Assembly: GCF_003024155.1 (NCBI RefSeq)
Contig: NZ_CP028136.1
Location: forward strand, 4,278,001-4,342,000
From: Christiangramia fulva
GTDB lineage: Bacteria; Bacteroidota; Bacteroidia; Flavobacteriales; Flavobacteriaceae
Direction: 5' to 3'
DNA length: 64,000 nucleotides
The notes below the pieces were generated by a model. That model searched no databases. It was not told the DNA's origin and saw only the letters and a list, made by a program, of their open reading frames with translations. Numbering within the stretch: position 1 is the stretch's first letter; each line of letters starts with the position of its first letter. The position numbers and the translations under genes were made by a program. Of this stretch, positions 16,688 through 26,056 are shown one piece after another.

Positions 16688-17959
16688 TTACCTGAAAGAG
16701 ATTGGAGGCTTCTTTCTTCGGTAGGTATATACATTATATTCACATAGATAAACAGCTACTTGTTTAGCTACGAATACTCCTAACAACACAGGTAGAAAAA
16801 GAATGAATCCCTGGGCAACGATAGTACAAGTTAAGAACAAAGACGTAAGAGGTGCATGAATTGCGGCGCTTAGCATTGCGGCAGCTCCTATCAGGGCAAA
16901 ATTTAGCACTATAAGGTGCGTACCGAAAAAATAATTACAAAAAAGTGCAAGCATGATCCCTAGAAAAGCACCAGTGACAATACTCGGTGCGAACACTCCT
17001 CCATCACCACCAGCACCCAGGGTAATGGAGGCTGCCAAAGGTTTCAACAGAACCAGTAAAAATAAAAACCCGATACTTCCCATGGAAAAATTCTTGCTGA
17101 ACGTGGTAATTAGTGGAACCAGGGCATGGTAACTATCACCATAAAGGGCCGGTAAAAAGAAAATGGCCACTCCAAGCAATAGCGCACTGCTAAGTACCCT
17201 GAGAAGCTTATTCATGCCGGAAAATCTTTCTTTAATAAAGATGACGCTTTTGGTGAAATACACCGCGACCATCCCTGCCAGCAGGCTGAGGACGATCATA
17301 AAAGGAATCGCTTCCACTTTATAATGAGTGACGCTGAGATCAAAAAGAGGCTTACTATCAAAAAAGAAGACGAATATCCATGCCAGGAAAGCTGCTATCG
17401 CACAACTTAAGATCATGGTCTTCGTTAGTTTTCTGGAGATTACCTCCACCGCAAAAAGAAATCCGGCAATTGGACTTCCAAACAATACGGTAATGCCTGC
17501 CGCTACCCCGGCTGAAACCAGTTCAGTTTTGTAAATATTGGCAACCGAATCTTTTCTGTATATCGAAGCTCCTAAGGCTGCCGTAGCCACTACCGTAGAC
17601 ACCTCTATACCCGTAGAACCTCCAAAGACCACCGTAAAAAAACCATTGATATAATGGGAAGGTACTTTGTAGAAGGGCAATTCATCCTTGCGGTATTTCA
17701 GGGTTTGAAAGATCTCCTTGATCCCTTTGTTCTTTCTTCCGCGGAAGAGATACTTCCTAAATAAATAAATTAGACCGATTCCTATGACCGGCGCAACAAT
17801 GTAAAGCAAAGGAACATGTCGCAATTCTCCTATTAAAAATTCCTCGGAAAAAGCGGTAATTTTCTTTAGACTGTATCCCAGAAGGGTCGCTAAAATCCCC
17901 ACCAGTATGGAACCCAGCATAAGGCTATAATAGCCCTTTTTAATGGTTTTCTTTTTCAT
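16688..17959 (-). CDS. ClC-family chloride channel/transporter
   Basis: A 423-residue membrane protein with about ten hydrophobic helices. ClC landmarks are FGGSTGIEVSTVVATAALG, where the gating glutamate keeps the position of E in the usual G-R/K-E-G-P motif although the flanking residues differ, LFGSPIAGFLFAVEVI, and GAGGDGGVFAPSIVTGAFLG. It ends soon after the last helix, so there are no CBS domains. It probably acts as a Cl-/H+ exchanger or fluoride/chloride channel. It is a single gene with its own 120-bp leader region. Confidence 0.93.
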   Translation of the reverse strand: MKKKTIKKGYYSLMLGSILVGILATLLGYSLKKITAFSEEFLIGELRHVPLLYIVAPVIGIGLIYLFRKYLFRGRKNKGIKEIFQTLKYRKDELPFYKVPSHYINGFFTVVFGGSTGIEVSTVVATAALGASIYRKDSVANIYKTELVSAGVAAGITVLFGSPIAGFLFAVEVISRKLTKTMILSCAIAAFLAWIFVFFFDSKPLFDLSVTHYKVEAIPFMIVLSLLAGMVAVYFTKSVIFIKERFSGMNKLLRVLSSALLLGVAIFFLPALYGDSYHALVPLITTFSKNFSMGSIGFLFLLVLLKPLAASITLGAGGDGGVFAPSIVTGAFLGIMLALFCNYFFGTHLIVLNFALIGAAAMLSAAIHAPLTSLFLTCTIVAQGFILFLPVLLGVFVAKQVAVYLCEYNVYTYRRKKPPISFR

Positions 17960-18154
17960 AGATCGCGCGCGTTCAACTTGAAGGTCAAAATTAAAGGTAA
18001 AACTTCAGCTAAGGAAACAGGTTCTAAAAAACATTTACCTAATTAAAGAAAAATCTGTTAATTAAGACTGATCCAACTTCTGAATTACGTATTTTATCAT
18101 GGATGAATTAATAGTTAGAGCATAAATTTAACCACCCGATTAAAACCCAGATTA

Positions 18155-18514
18155 ATGGCTAAAAATTTAAAATTGAAGACTAAACGGATTTATGAAAACC
18201 CGGCTAATAATGATGGATATAGACTCTTGGTAGACAGGATCTGGCCACGAGGGATTTCCAAAGAAAAAGCCCAGTTGGATGAATGGAATAAAGATCTGGC
18301 TCCATCCGATGATCTTCGAAAATGGTTTGGCCACCAGGAGGAGAAATTTCAGGAATTCAAAGAACGTTACCGAAAGGAGCTGGAAAATTGCGAGGAGGAG
18401 CTTGAACGCCTTAGAGAAATGTCTAAGAAAAAAAGGATTTGCATCTTATATGGCGCTAAGGACAAAGAACATAACCAGGCGGTAGTTCTCAAAGATGTCC
18501 TGGAATCTAAATAA
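18155..18514 (+). CDS. DUF488-family protein
   Basis: 119 residues matching the short DUF488 family: RIYENPANNDGYRLLVDRIWPRGISKEKAQLDEWNKDLAPSDDLRKWFGH, and later ICILYGAKDKEHNQAVVL. DUF488 members are small cytoplasmic proteins of unknown biochemical role. The start is the first ATG after a stop-rich leader. It is 50 bp from panE in the same direction, so co-transcription is possible. Confidence 0.9.
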   Translation: MAKNLKLKTKRIYENPANNDGYRLLVDRIWPRGISKEKAQLDEWNKDLAPSDDLRKWFGHQEEKFQEFKERYRKELENCEEELERLREMSKKKRICILYGAKDKEHNQAVVLKDVLESK

Positions 18515-18564
18515 ATTTCGGTTCTGAATTTTATCTTTGAAAAAGGAATTACTTATTAAAGAGT

Positions 18565-19500
18565 ATGAATATTTTAGTTTACGGAATCGGGGGCGTGGGA
18601 GGCTATTTTGGTGCAAAACTGGCGACTACTAAACACCATATCACTTTCATTGCAAGAGGAGCGCACATGGAAGCTATTAGCCGGAATGGGATAAGCGTGA
18701 AAAGCATTCTGGGTGATTTTCATTCCCATCCCAACCTGGTCACTGATGATCTTAACGAGATACAGGCTCCAGATTTGGTTATTTTTGGGGTAAAAAGCTG
18801 GCAATTGGCCGATGCCGCAAAAAATTTAAAACCTTATGTAAAACCTGATACTATTTTTCTTCCATTACAAAATGGAGTGAGAAATTCCGAAATACTAATA
18901 GAGTATTTTTCTTCGCAGCAAATCTTAGGTGGACTTTGTAACCTTATTAGTTATATCGAGGCGCCAGGGGTAATCCGCCATACAGACTTTGTTCCAACGA
19001 TAACTTTTGGTGAACTCACCAACAAGAAAACAAAACGGCTAAAAGCCCTAAGCAAATTATTTGACCAGGCGGATATAAAAAATATAATCGCAGAGGATAT
19101 CCAGCGTGAAATATGGAAAAAATTTCTATTTATATGTACCATTAGCGGGTTGGGCGGACTTACACGTGTACCTATTGGAAAAATGAGAGATAGCCGCTAT
19201 CTATCCGAGATTATGGAAAATACTGCAAATGAAATTTTATTTCTTGCCCAGGCTAAAGGAATAAATTTGAGTACAGATGATGTCGCTAAAGTTTTCAAGA
19301 TCATTGCTGATCAGGATCCTGAAAGCACTGCCTCTACTCAACGCGACCTAATGAATGGTCGTCCTTCTGAATTAGAAACCTTTAACGGCTATGTTGTCCA
19401 TGAGGCACAAAAAGAAAATATTTCAGTACCTGTGAATACATTTATATATGAATGCCTATCGCCTATGGAACGAATGGCACGAGAAAAAACACCTTCTTAA
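18565..19500 (+). CDS. panE: 2-dehydropantoate 2-reductase family (ApbA/PanE)
   Basis: 311 residues. The Rossmann motif GIGGVGGYFGAKLA opens the N-terminal NADPH domain. VIFGVKSWQL and LPLQNGV follow, and the C-terminal helical domain has the catalytic Lys region (WKKFLFICTISGLGGLTRVPIGKMR) and STQRDLMNGRPSELETFNGYVV. In pantothenate synthesis the enzyme reduces ketopantoate; some family members act on other ketoacids. Its stop codon lies inside a 16-bp perfect palindrome and is the last core-type gene before the conjugative element. Confidence 0.93.
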   Translation: MNILVYGIGGVGGYFGAKLATTKHHITFIARGAHMEAISRNGISVKSILGDFHSHPNLVTDDLNEIQAPDLVIFGVKSWQLADAAKNLKPYVKPDTIFLPLQNGVRNSEILIEYFSSQQILGGLCNLISYIEAPGVIRHTDFVPTITFGELTNKKTKRLKALSKLFDQADIKNIIAEDIQREIWKKFLFICTISGLGGLTRVPIGKMRDSRYLSEIMENTANEILFLAQAKGINLSTDDVAKVFKIIADQDPESTASTQRDLMNGRPSELETFNGYVVHEAQKENISVPVNTFIYECLSPMERMAREKTPS

Positions 19501-19512
19501 GGTTAACCTTAA
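19497..19512. repeat. 16-bp perfect palindrome overlapping panE stop
   Basis: TTAAGGTTAACCTTAA reads identically on both strands and includes the TAA stop of panE. It could be a weak terminator or mark the junction with the incoming element. Confidence 0.6.
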
Positions 19513-19976
19513 AATATACCTTATTCAGAATTTAGGAATAAATTCTTCCATACTTATATAGTTTGCAATAATTTTTGATAACTCAGAATAAAATTTTTTC
19601 TGAATTCAATGCATAAGATTCTTATCCTTATGCTTCCTTTTACCATCCCCTTTCCTTTTTTAGAACGCAAAATACCAACATTCAGAAGTTAGCCGGGCAG
19701 CATAAACCACTCGGCTACGCGCTCCCTTTTTATATGCCCTTGAACTAATTCTGAATGTTGAATCGTATCTGCATCAAAAAAGGATAACAGCGATGGCACT
19801 ACGGGAAGTAAATTCTAACATCAACATTATGAAATCATTTCAGCTACATATCAATTCCTTCTCTTCAATTCCAAAAAATCAAAAAAGGAAAAACGCTCCA
19901 GATACAAAAAGTAAATTTTTAAACCTACCCGTGGGTTACAGCGGGAAAACCTTTTATTAATATTAATTCTTTTATT
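19501..19976. other. Repeat-rich spacer at probable left end of conjugative element
   Basis: No gene is visible. Inverted repeats are GCATAAG (19611-19617)/CTTATGC (19627-19633), a 12-bp perfect pair CAACATTCAGAA (19676-19687)/TTCTGAATGTTG (19749-19760), and inside it TAGCCG (19690-19695)/CGGCTA (19712-19717). These fit an ICE end or an ssb control region. No direct copy of the tRNA-derived core at 61952 was found here. Confidence 0.5.
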
Positions 19977-20324
19977 ATGAGAACTATCAGAAACAAAGTA
20001 CAGCTTATCGGAAACGTGGGAAACCCTCCTGAAATCCGAAACCTTGAAAGTGGTAAGAAAGTAGCCTCCTTTTCACTGGCCACTAATTACAACTACCGCA
20101 CCTCAAGCGGAGAAAAAGTGCAGGAAACTCAATGGCACAACCTGGTAGCCTGGGGAAAAGCCGCTGAGATTATCGAAACTCATGTAGGCAAAGGCAAAGA
20201 AATTGCCGTAGAAGGAAAATTATCTTCAAGATCCTATGAAGATCAGGAAGGAGTTAAACGCTATGTAACCGAAATAATGGTTTCGGAAATCCTCCTTTTA
20301 GGGAATAAACCCTCTGAGAATTAA
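19977..20324 (+). CDS. ssb: Single-stranded DNA-binding protein
   Basis: 115 residues, a single OB-fold: NKVQLIGNVGNPPEIRNLESGKKVASFSLATN, ETQWHNLVAWGKAAEI, GKGKEIAVEGKLSSRSYED. It lacks the acidic C-terminal tip of chromosomal SSB and is shorter, as in SSBs carried by conjugative elements. It is the first gene of the plus-strand ICE module and is followed by its own terminator. It would coat transferred single-stranded DNA. Confidence 0.95.
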   Translation: MRTIRNKVQLIGNVGNPPEIRNLESGKKVASFSLATNYNYRTSSGEKVQETQWHNLVAWGKAAEIIETHVGKGKEIAVEGKLSSRSYEDQEGVKRYVTEIMVSEILLLGNKPSEN

Positions 20325-20329
20325 ACACA

Positions 20330-20368
20330 AAAGAGGGCCGGTCTTTCCTCAACACTGCGCCCTCTTTC
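20330..20368 (+). terminator. Terminator after ssb
   Basis: Stem AAAGAGGGC (20330-20338)/GCCCTCTTT (20359-20367) with a 20-nt loop, directly after the ssb stop. The T-tract is short. Confidence 0.65.
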
Positions 20369-20392
20369 TATTAACCCTTAATAGAGTAAACT

Positions 20393-20842
20393 ATGAAAAC
20401 CAAAGTTAATGAAATATCGCTCAAATACCTCGGGAATTTTAAAATCGCAGAGGCTCCGAAAATTAGTTCCTCCTACGACGCGAAAGAGGTATTTTATAAA
20501 AGCTGGGACAAAGATAGGATCGGCCTACAGGAATCTTTTAAAGTAATGCTCCTTAACAATGCCAACCGAATTAAAGGCATCTTCGAAGTATCTACCGGTG
20601 GCATTACCGGGACTTTAGTAGATCTTCGCATCGTTTTTGCAGTGGCACTAAAGTCTATGAGTACAGGCATTATCATTGCCCATAACCATCCCTCCGGCAC
20701 GCTCTATCCCAGCCAGGCCGATAAGCAGCTTACTAAAAAGATCAAAAACGCTTCGGAGTTTCTCGATGTGAAGCTTCTGGATCACCTGATCCTTACGCCT
20801 GACGGTGATTATTTCTCCTTTGCCGATGAAGCTATTTTATAA
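20393..20842 (+). CDS. RadC-like JAB-domain protein
   Basis: 149 residues covering only the JAB/MPN metalloprotein domain of RadC. The motif HNHPSG (97-102) followed by D110 gives the JAMM zinc site, and FKVMLLNNANRIKGIFEVS and LKLLDHLILT-type segments frame it. The N-terminal helix-hairpin-helix of chromosomal RadC is absent. Such short RadC proteins are common on Bacteroidetes mobile elements; their role is not known. A strong terminator follows. Confidence 0.92.
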   Translation: MKTKVNEISLKYLGNFKIAEAPKISSSYDAKEVFYKSWDKDRIGLQESFKVMLLNNANRIKGIFEVSTGGITGTLVDLRIVFAVALKSMSTGIIIAHNHPSGTLYPSQADKQLTKKIKNASEFLDVKLLDHLILTPDGDYFSFADEAIL

Positions 20843-20864
20843 GCTTAATCCAACTTAATTTACC

Positions 20865-20895
20865 AAGGGATGTTCTGCATCCCTTTTCTTTTTTA
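20865..20895 (+). terminator. Rho-independent terminator after radC-like gene
   Basis: AAGGGATG (20865-20872)/CATCCCTT (20878-20885) with a 5-nt loop and a T-rich tail. Confidence 0.85.
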
Positions 20896-21000
20896 CAAAA
20901 ATCCACTCTAAACCTTGAGGAAATCGTAATTCTTAATATGACAGAATCTTAAAATCTCATAGTAATAGTCAATGGTAAATTATTGTAACTAATTTCCTGC

Positions 21001-21064
21001 TGCTTTGACTTTTGCCCCGGCAAAAAAAGGAAAAGCAAGAGGATAACCCGCTACGCGAGGTTAT
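21001..21064. other. Probable oriT region (tandem hairpins)
   Basis: Two hairpins stand 140-200 bp before the mobilisation genes. The first has TGCTTT/AAAGCA around a perfect TTTTGCC-CC-GGCAAAA core (21001-21037). The second is ATAACC-CGC/GCG-GGTTAT with a single bulged A (21043-21064). Position just upstream of a relaxase operon and the hairpin layout are typical of transfer origins. No nic site could be defined, so this is inference. Confidence 0.5.
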
Positions 21065-21199
21065 GGTCAATTTTTCATTGGAAACGATTTCAAAGGTGCG
21101 GTTTTGATAGCAACAAAAATGATGCTAACGGAAAGGGAAATGATTTTTTAGTAATAAGGCTCCGAACCTCCCGTAAAATGGCGAATTTTTTAGTAAAAA

Positions 21200-21733
21200 A
21201 TGGATACAACATTTGAAAAAGAAGGTTTTACAACCTTAAAAATTAAAGTCTCGGTAGCTCAAAAATTCAGGCAATACAGCCGGGAGATGGGAAAATCTCA
21301 ATCCCTAACGTTACTCCTGATGCTGGAATTCTTTTTTTATAACAACATCTCACCTACAGAATCCCTGGGACCGCGGATGCAAACACTGGAAACCTCCATC
21401 AAAAAAAGAATTAATGCCATGATTGCCATCATCCGCGATATCGAGCAAAATCAAACCATTCCTACCAAAGGAATGTTAGAAGCTTTATTTTCCGAACTCC
21501 CTGGGCAAAACCAAAAGAAAGCCATCAACTCCTTTCAGGAAGCTTTTAAAAACTTAAACAGCGGTTCTGCAACACCTCCGTCGCCCCCTGAAATTGATCA
21601 TAAGGACATTCGAAATATCCTCAGAAATATTGAACTCGTCCAACCCACTTTTGGCAAACCCTACCTGAAAATCAAACTATCCCCCAAAGAAGTCAATAAT
21701 CTTAAATCTAAATACCATGTATATCACAATTAG
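21200..21733 (+). CDS. mobA: MobA-type mobilisation accessory protein (BfmA/BtgA-like)
   Basis: 177 residues. The N-terminal part FTTLKIKVSVAQKFRQYSREMGKSQSLTLLLMLEFF is the ribbon-helix-helix-like start typical of BfmA/BtgA proteins of Bacteroidetes mobile elements. The rest is helical and polar, with a Pro-rich linker near 130-137. Such proteins bind oriT and assist the relaxase. The 3' end overlaps the relaxase start by 17 bp, a translational coupling that supports one operon. Confidence 0.85.
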   Translation: MDTTFEKEGFTTLKIKVSVAQKFRQYSREMGKSQSLTLLLMLEFFFYNNISPTESLGPRMQTLETSIKKRINAMIAIIRDIEQNQTIPTKGMLEALFSELPGQNQKKAINSFQEAFKNLNSGSATPPSPPEIDHKDIRNILRNIELVQPTFGKPYLKIKLSPKEVNNLKSKYHVYHN

Positions 21734-22736
21734 TCCCCAAAAACTCGGCGATTCCTACTCGACCAGTGTAGCTGATTTTGTCGAATACCTGGAAAAGGAA
21801 AATAAAGAGCTTCACTCCGACCACCAGGAACTTTTCTTTTCCCAGGATCTGGAACTTATATCTCCCAAAGAAGTGGTTCGCGAAATCGATGCAAATACCG
21901 CCAAACTCAAAACCACAGAACCCCGCTATTACTCCTTAACAATAAATCCTTCCCAACGGGAACTCAAGCATATTGGAAACGATCCTGAAAAATTAAAAAA
22001 CTACGTTAGAACACTGATGAAAGACTATGCCTCCTGCTTTAACCGGGAGATTAATGGCCGACCTATCCAGGCCTCAGATATCCTGTATTTCGGCAAACTA
22101 GAATATGCGCGCACCTACAAAGGAACCGATCGGGAAATACATGAAAATGCTCCTTACTCCAACCGCATCGCCAAACTCCGTAATGAGATCCGGAAAGTGG
22201 ATCGCGGAGAGCTAATAGGATCTATCAAAGCACTGGAAAAAGAAATATTGCAACTTCAAAAAGAAGCTCCCCATAAACTGGATGGGAAAATGATCGAGCA
22301 GGGGATGCAAAAGCCCGGTTCCCAAACCCACGTTCACCTCATTGTAAGTCGAAAGGATCGCTCCAACAGTGTCAGCCTCTCTCCGGGCAGTAAATACAAA
22401 GCTTCGGAAGTTAAATTACAGGGACGCATCGTGAAAAGGGGCTTTGACCGGGACCGGTTTTTTCAAAAAGCTGAAGAACGCTTTGATAAACAATTCGGGT
22501 ATCGCCGCAATTACGTGGAAGCTTATACCTCCCGGAAAAACCTGCAGCATAATCCTAAGCTGTATTATTCTAAACTCTTGCAATTACCAGTTTCAGAAAG
22601 AAAACTGGCCATGCAGCTAATTAAACTACCAGCCCAGACCTTACCTCCTATTCCCAATGCGCAAATCAGGCTGGCCATCAAACAGCTAAAAAAAGCCCTG
22701 GAAATAGGAATGCGCTCAGGCTCTATTGGATACTAA
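21717..22736 (+). CDS. mobB: MobB relaxase of Bacteroidetes conjugative element
   Basis: 339 residues. Early conserved part is MYITISPQKLGDSYSTSVADFVEYLEKEN. A candidate catalytic Tyr occurs in RYYSLTINPSQREL (71-72), and the metal-binding histidines in QTHVHLIVSRKD (H205, H207) followed by LSPGSKYK. This matches the BtgB/MobB group (DUF5712) of relaxases. It would nick oriT and lead the strand into the secretion channel. It is coupled to mobA upstream and followed 11 bp later by the coupling protein. Confidence 0.88.
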   Translation: MYITISPQKLGDSYSTSVADFVEYLEKENKELHSDHQELFFSQDLELISPKEVVREIDANTAKLKTTEPRYYSLTINPSQRELKHIGNDPEKLKNYVRTLMKDYASCFNREINGRPIQASDILYFGKLEYARTYKGTDREIHENAPYSNRIAKLRNEIRKVDRGELIGSIKALEKEILQLQKEAPHKLDGKMIEQGMQKPGSQTHVHLIVSRKDRSNSVSLSPGSKYKASEVKLQGRIVKRGFDRDRFFQKAEERFDKQFGYRRNYVEAYTSRKNLQHNPKLYYSKLLQLPVSERKLAMQLIKLPAQTLPPIPNAQIRLAIKQLKKALEIGMRSGSIGY

Positions 22737-22747
22737 AAACCTTTGGT

Positions 22748-24319
22748 ATGTATGTAGTTATTTTCTTTGCCTATTCCATTTCAGGTGCCGCCTTCTGGGC
22801 CTATTCCAAAATGTACCGCAAATCGCTTCTTGTAAATCTCATCCTGTGCCTGTTCATCTATTATTTGCTGAACCAGGGAATTGTAGCAAACCTTTACCTG
22901 GCAGCTTGCTTTACTCTGCCCCTGTTGTTAGAAACACTTATTATATATGCTATTCAGGAGCAGGTTGATGAAATACTCGCTCCTAAATACCAGGTTCCCT
23001 TTTTGCTTCAAAACGGCCAGTTTCAGATCCAAAATCTTAGGCGGGGCGTTTCCATCACAGGTGCAGCCGGGAGCGGCAAGACCGAAAGCGTGATCTATAA
23101 TTTTTTGAAACACCTCCATAAATACCAGTTCTGCGGTATCATCCACGACTATAAAAATTTTGAACTGACCGAGCTAGCTTATCCTTTATACCGAAAATCC
23201 AACATTCCCTTTTATATCATCGCTTTCGATCCCATCTTCCACCGGGTCAATCCTATTGCTCCACATTACCTGCCCGATGAAGAAAGTGTCAATGAAGTAG
23301 CCCGGGTGCTCATGGAAAACCTGCTGGAGCAAAAGGATCAGTTTGCCTCCGGTTCCTCCCGTTTTTTTAATGATGCCGTGGAAGGAATTCTTAGCGGCCT
23401 GATCTGGAAGCTTCGCACCTACCATCCTTCCTGCTGCACCCTGCCGCATTTAATTGCCACCTACCAGCTCATGACCAGTGAACAGCTCATCAGCTTTCTT
23501 AGTTCGGATTTTACTTCCCGGGGCATGGCCGATGCTTTTATAAGCGGAATAGACTCGGAAAGACAGACCGCGGCGGTGAAGGGAACGCTTGCCAATGCCT
23601 TTAAAAAGATCAGTACCCGAAAGATCTTCTACACCCTTTCAGGACATGACATTCCCCTGGACATCAATAACCGGGAAAATCCTTCTGTGGTTTCCATAGT
23701 AAATAACCCAAAACTGGACTCCGCCTATTCCCCGGTCATCGCCACCATCATCCACACCATCATTAAACAAATGAGCGTTCGAAACCGTGAAAGCTCTTTT
23801 TTACTTATAGAGGAAGCACCCACCATTCGCCTGTTAAACATGCACCGGATCCCTGCTACCTTAAGAAGCTATGATATTGCTACCATTTACGTGATGCAGG
23901 ATAAAATTCAGAATGACCTGCTTTACGGGGAAAAAGCCAGTAAGGCTATCCTTAGCAACCTCTCTTACCAGTTCTTTGGAAAAGCGAATGATCCCGCCAC
24001 TGCCCGTTATTATGAGCAATTTTTCGAACTAATCCATAAGGAAATGATCAGCGTGAGCCAGAGCCGGTCCATGAACTTTGATACGCGAATCACCCGCTCC
24101 CAGCGGGAAGTTTCCAAAAGAAGAGCGGATCTCTTTTTTCGATTAAAACCTGGCCAGTTTGTAGCCTATGCGGATGGAAAAGAAAAGTTGATACAATTTA
24201 AAAGGCAGCAATTATCAAAATCACTGCCTTCGAAATTTCGACATCCCGGTAGGGAAGATATCGAACAAAATTTTAAAAAAATATACCAGGAGGCCGTAGC
24301 CCTTATTTCGTCTTTGTAA
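22748..24319 (+). CDS. mobC: Type IV coupling protein (TraG/VirD4-like, MobC)
   Basis: A 523-residue membrane ATPase. Two to three N-terminal transmembrane helices (residues 2-70) are followed by the motor domain with Walker A GAAGSGKT (105-112), a TraG-type central region including VNPIAPHYLPDEES, and Walker B in SSFLLIEEAPTIRLL (about 352-366). It recruits the relaxase-DNA complex to the secretion channel. It ends 4 bp before the stop of convergent traN, so the mob module and the tra module meet tail to tail. Confidence 0.93.
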   Translation: MYVVIFFAYSISGAAFWAYSKMYRKSLLVNLILCLFIYYLLNQGIVANLYLAACFTLPLLLETLIIYAIQEQVDEILAPKYQVPFLLQNGQFQIQNLRRGVSITGAAGSGKTESVIYNFLKHLHKYQFCGIIHDYKNFELTELAYPLYRKSNIPFYIIAFDPIFHRVNPIAPHYLPDEESVNEVARVLMENLLEQKDQFASGSSRFFNDAVEGILSGLIWKLRTYHPSCCTLPHLIATYQLMTSEQLISFLSSDFTSRGMADAFISGIDSERQTAAVKGTLANAFKKISTRKIFYTLSGHDIPLDINNRENPSVVSIVNNPKLDSAYSPVIATIIHTIIKQMSVRNRESSFLLIEEAPTIRLLNMHRIPATLRSYDIATIYVMQDKIQNDLLYGEKASKAILSNLSYQFFGKANDPATARYYEQFFELIHKEMISVSQSRSMNFDTRITRSQREVSKRRADLFFRLKPGQFVAYADGKEKLIQFKRQQLSKSLPSKFRHPGREDIEQNFKKIYQEAVALISSL

Positions 24320-24323
24320 GCTT

Positions 24324-25160
24324 TTATTTCAGGAGAAAGGGTTTATTCAGCTTGCGACTACTTACCTTTAAATCCAGATATCGGTTTCCCTTTTTTTCAT
24401 CTATCCTAATTTCAAGATGCTGCTGCGCATCGAGGGTAAACTTCTGATAGGCCTGCATAAAATACCGCTTCTTACCAGCCGCAATAAGTCCCGGTTTTTT
24501 ATATTCATAAATTGGCTCCAGATGAATTTCCTGATAGGAGCTTTTTCGCTTTTTATTCCCCTGAACCACATTCATTGCTACCTGGTTAAGATCAAAATCA
24601 ATACCCGATAGGTTGTCAATTTCAAAGCTTACGTATACCCTATCCTGCAGGTATTGCAGGTCCCGCATGCGAAAAGTTACATGGTATTTTCGTGTAGTGG
24701 CCAAGGGTCTTTTTTCTTTATGGATCTTCAGAAAAGAACTGCACAATAATCCATATAAAGAATCAGAAACAGCCCTTTCGGATCTTTTCGATGTCTCTAA
24801 AAGCATTTCAGATTCCTTACTTTCTTTTGGTGTTTCTGGAAGTGGTGCTTGAATAAAATAGGTAAAAGTGGGAAGACTATCTTTATACTTTAAGAGAAAA
24901 GCATACAGTTGTCCATCACTAGTTCTGATAAAAAGGTTGCCGGGTCTTCCCTTTCTACCCTGGAGTAAACCCAGGGTATCTGTAGCGCTCTGGTTATAAG
25001 AAAACAAAAAATCTTCGGAGCCGGTAATAGCACTGGAAATTGGTGAAGGCAACACAACCGCCACATTCTGCCTTTCATTGCAGTAAAGTATTGCAGGGTT
25101 TTGAGAATGCCCGGCCTTGATACCGAGAACCAATAATAATAAGATCAAAACATTTTTCAT
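24324..25160 (-). CDS. traN: Conjugative transposon protein TraN
   Basis: 278 residues with a signal peptide (1-19). The N-terminal segment NPAILYCNERQNVAVVLPSPISSAITGSEDF and a beta-rich C-terminal part match the Bacteroidetes TraN family (DUF4138), an outer-membrane-associated or periplasmic part of the mating channel comparable to VirB9. It overlaps traM by 4 bp. It is the last gene of the tra operon in this copy; traO, traP and traQ do not follow. Confidence 0.9.
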   Translation of the reverse strand: MKNVLILLLLVLGIKAGHSQNPAILYCNERQNVAVVLPSPISSAITGSEDFLFSYNQSATDTLGLLQGRKGRPGNLFIRTSDGQLYAFLLKYKDSLPTFTYFIQAPLPETPKESKESEMLLETSKRSERAVSDSLYGLLCSSFLKIHKEKRPLATTRKYHVTFRMRDLQYLQDRVYVSFEIDNLSGIDFDLNQVAMNVVQGNKKRKSSYQEIHLEPIYEYKKPGLIAAGKKRYFMQAYQKFTLDAQQHLEIRIDEKKGNRYLDLKVSSRKLNKPFLLK

Positions 25161-26056
25161 AACACTGGTTTTAAGATTAATTGATACTGGTGAAGGACTT
25201 TGACTTTCACACTACGGTTGTCTCTCTGGAACAGTCCTTTAATTCCCCTTACCTGGGGAACCCCGGAGATATTGATATCCTGGATGACATCGTCCAGAAC
25301 CTCCGTGGTGGCACGACTTCGGAAACTGTTTTCGATATAAATGCCCTTTTGTCCATCCGAAAGATCATAAGCTTCCAAAGGCTTCTTTAAATCCCCTACC
25401 GGAAATACCGTCAGTAGTAGCCGGTTGGCTTTAAAATTACACTGGGCGTAAAGAATAGCATTTTTTTCCAGCGAGAAACCTTCTCCCTGATAGGACTCTG
25501 ACAGTCGAAGCTCCAGCCGCTGATCCTTCCTGACCACCTGGTCCCCGTTTACCGCGGCTCGAATCCTAACTTGCGAAGGTTTTGGCTGAGATGGCTGTGG
25601 TAAAAAAAACTCCCCATGCCCGTGGCCGGGAATGTTTTCCAACGTTTTTACTGGAGCTGTGGTATCAATGGATACGGGCGTCACTTCTTTCGTTTGGATG
25701 ATCTCCTGCGGAAGATCATAGTCATATTCCTCAGGACCACTTGCGAGGACACTATCCATTAATTTCAGCTTCTCTTTTTCTTTTAAATACGGATCATAAG
25801 TTCCACTGGAATCCAGCAGGCTCTCATCATATATACTCGGCGCTGTCGAGGGTTTCTTCTCCCTCAGCTTGTCCACGGCCTCCCGCCTGCTACTAAACTG
25901 TTCCGGCTCCTGTTGCATCTGGGGTACGCTTGTTTTCTCCAGGGAGGGCTGATCCTCAGCAGGGCTTCCGAAGATAGCGATCCAGTAGACCACCATCAGA
26001 ACCAGGATGATCAAAATACATCCGCCAAAGACCATTTTTCTTTTATTGATTGTCAT
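25157..26056 (-). CDS. traM: Conjugative transposon protein TraM
   Basis: 299 residues. A single transmembrane helix (about 8-29) leads to a long disordered, Pro/Glu-rich periplasmic linker and a C-terminal beta domain (VRIRAAVNGDQVVRKDQRLELRLSE ... INISGVPQVRGIKGLF). The topology and order match VirB10-like TraM. It overlaps traN by 4 bp and traK by 14 bp, so translation of the operon is tightly coupled. Confidence 0.92.
   Translation of the reverse strand: MTINKRKMVFGGCILIILVLMVVYWIAIFGSPAEDQPSLEKTSVPQMQQEPEQFSSRREAVDKLREKKPSTAPSIYDESLLDSSGTYDPYLKEKEKLKLMDSVLASGPEEYDYDLPQEIIQTKEVTPVSIDTTAPVKTLENIPGHGHGEFFLPQPSQPKPSQVRIRAAVNGDQVVRKDQRLELRLSESYQGEGFSLEKNAILYAQCNFKANRLLLTVFPVGDLKKPLEAYDLSDGQKGIYIENSFRSRATTEVLDDVIQDINISGVPQVRGIKGLFQRDNRSVKVKVLHQYQLILKPVL

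Larger units (their letters stand above)
20843..21199. other. Spacer upstream of the mobilisation genes
   Basis: This 357-bp spacer contains the radC terminator and the probable oriT hairpins listed separately. No small gene was recognised. Confidence 0.5.
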
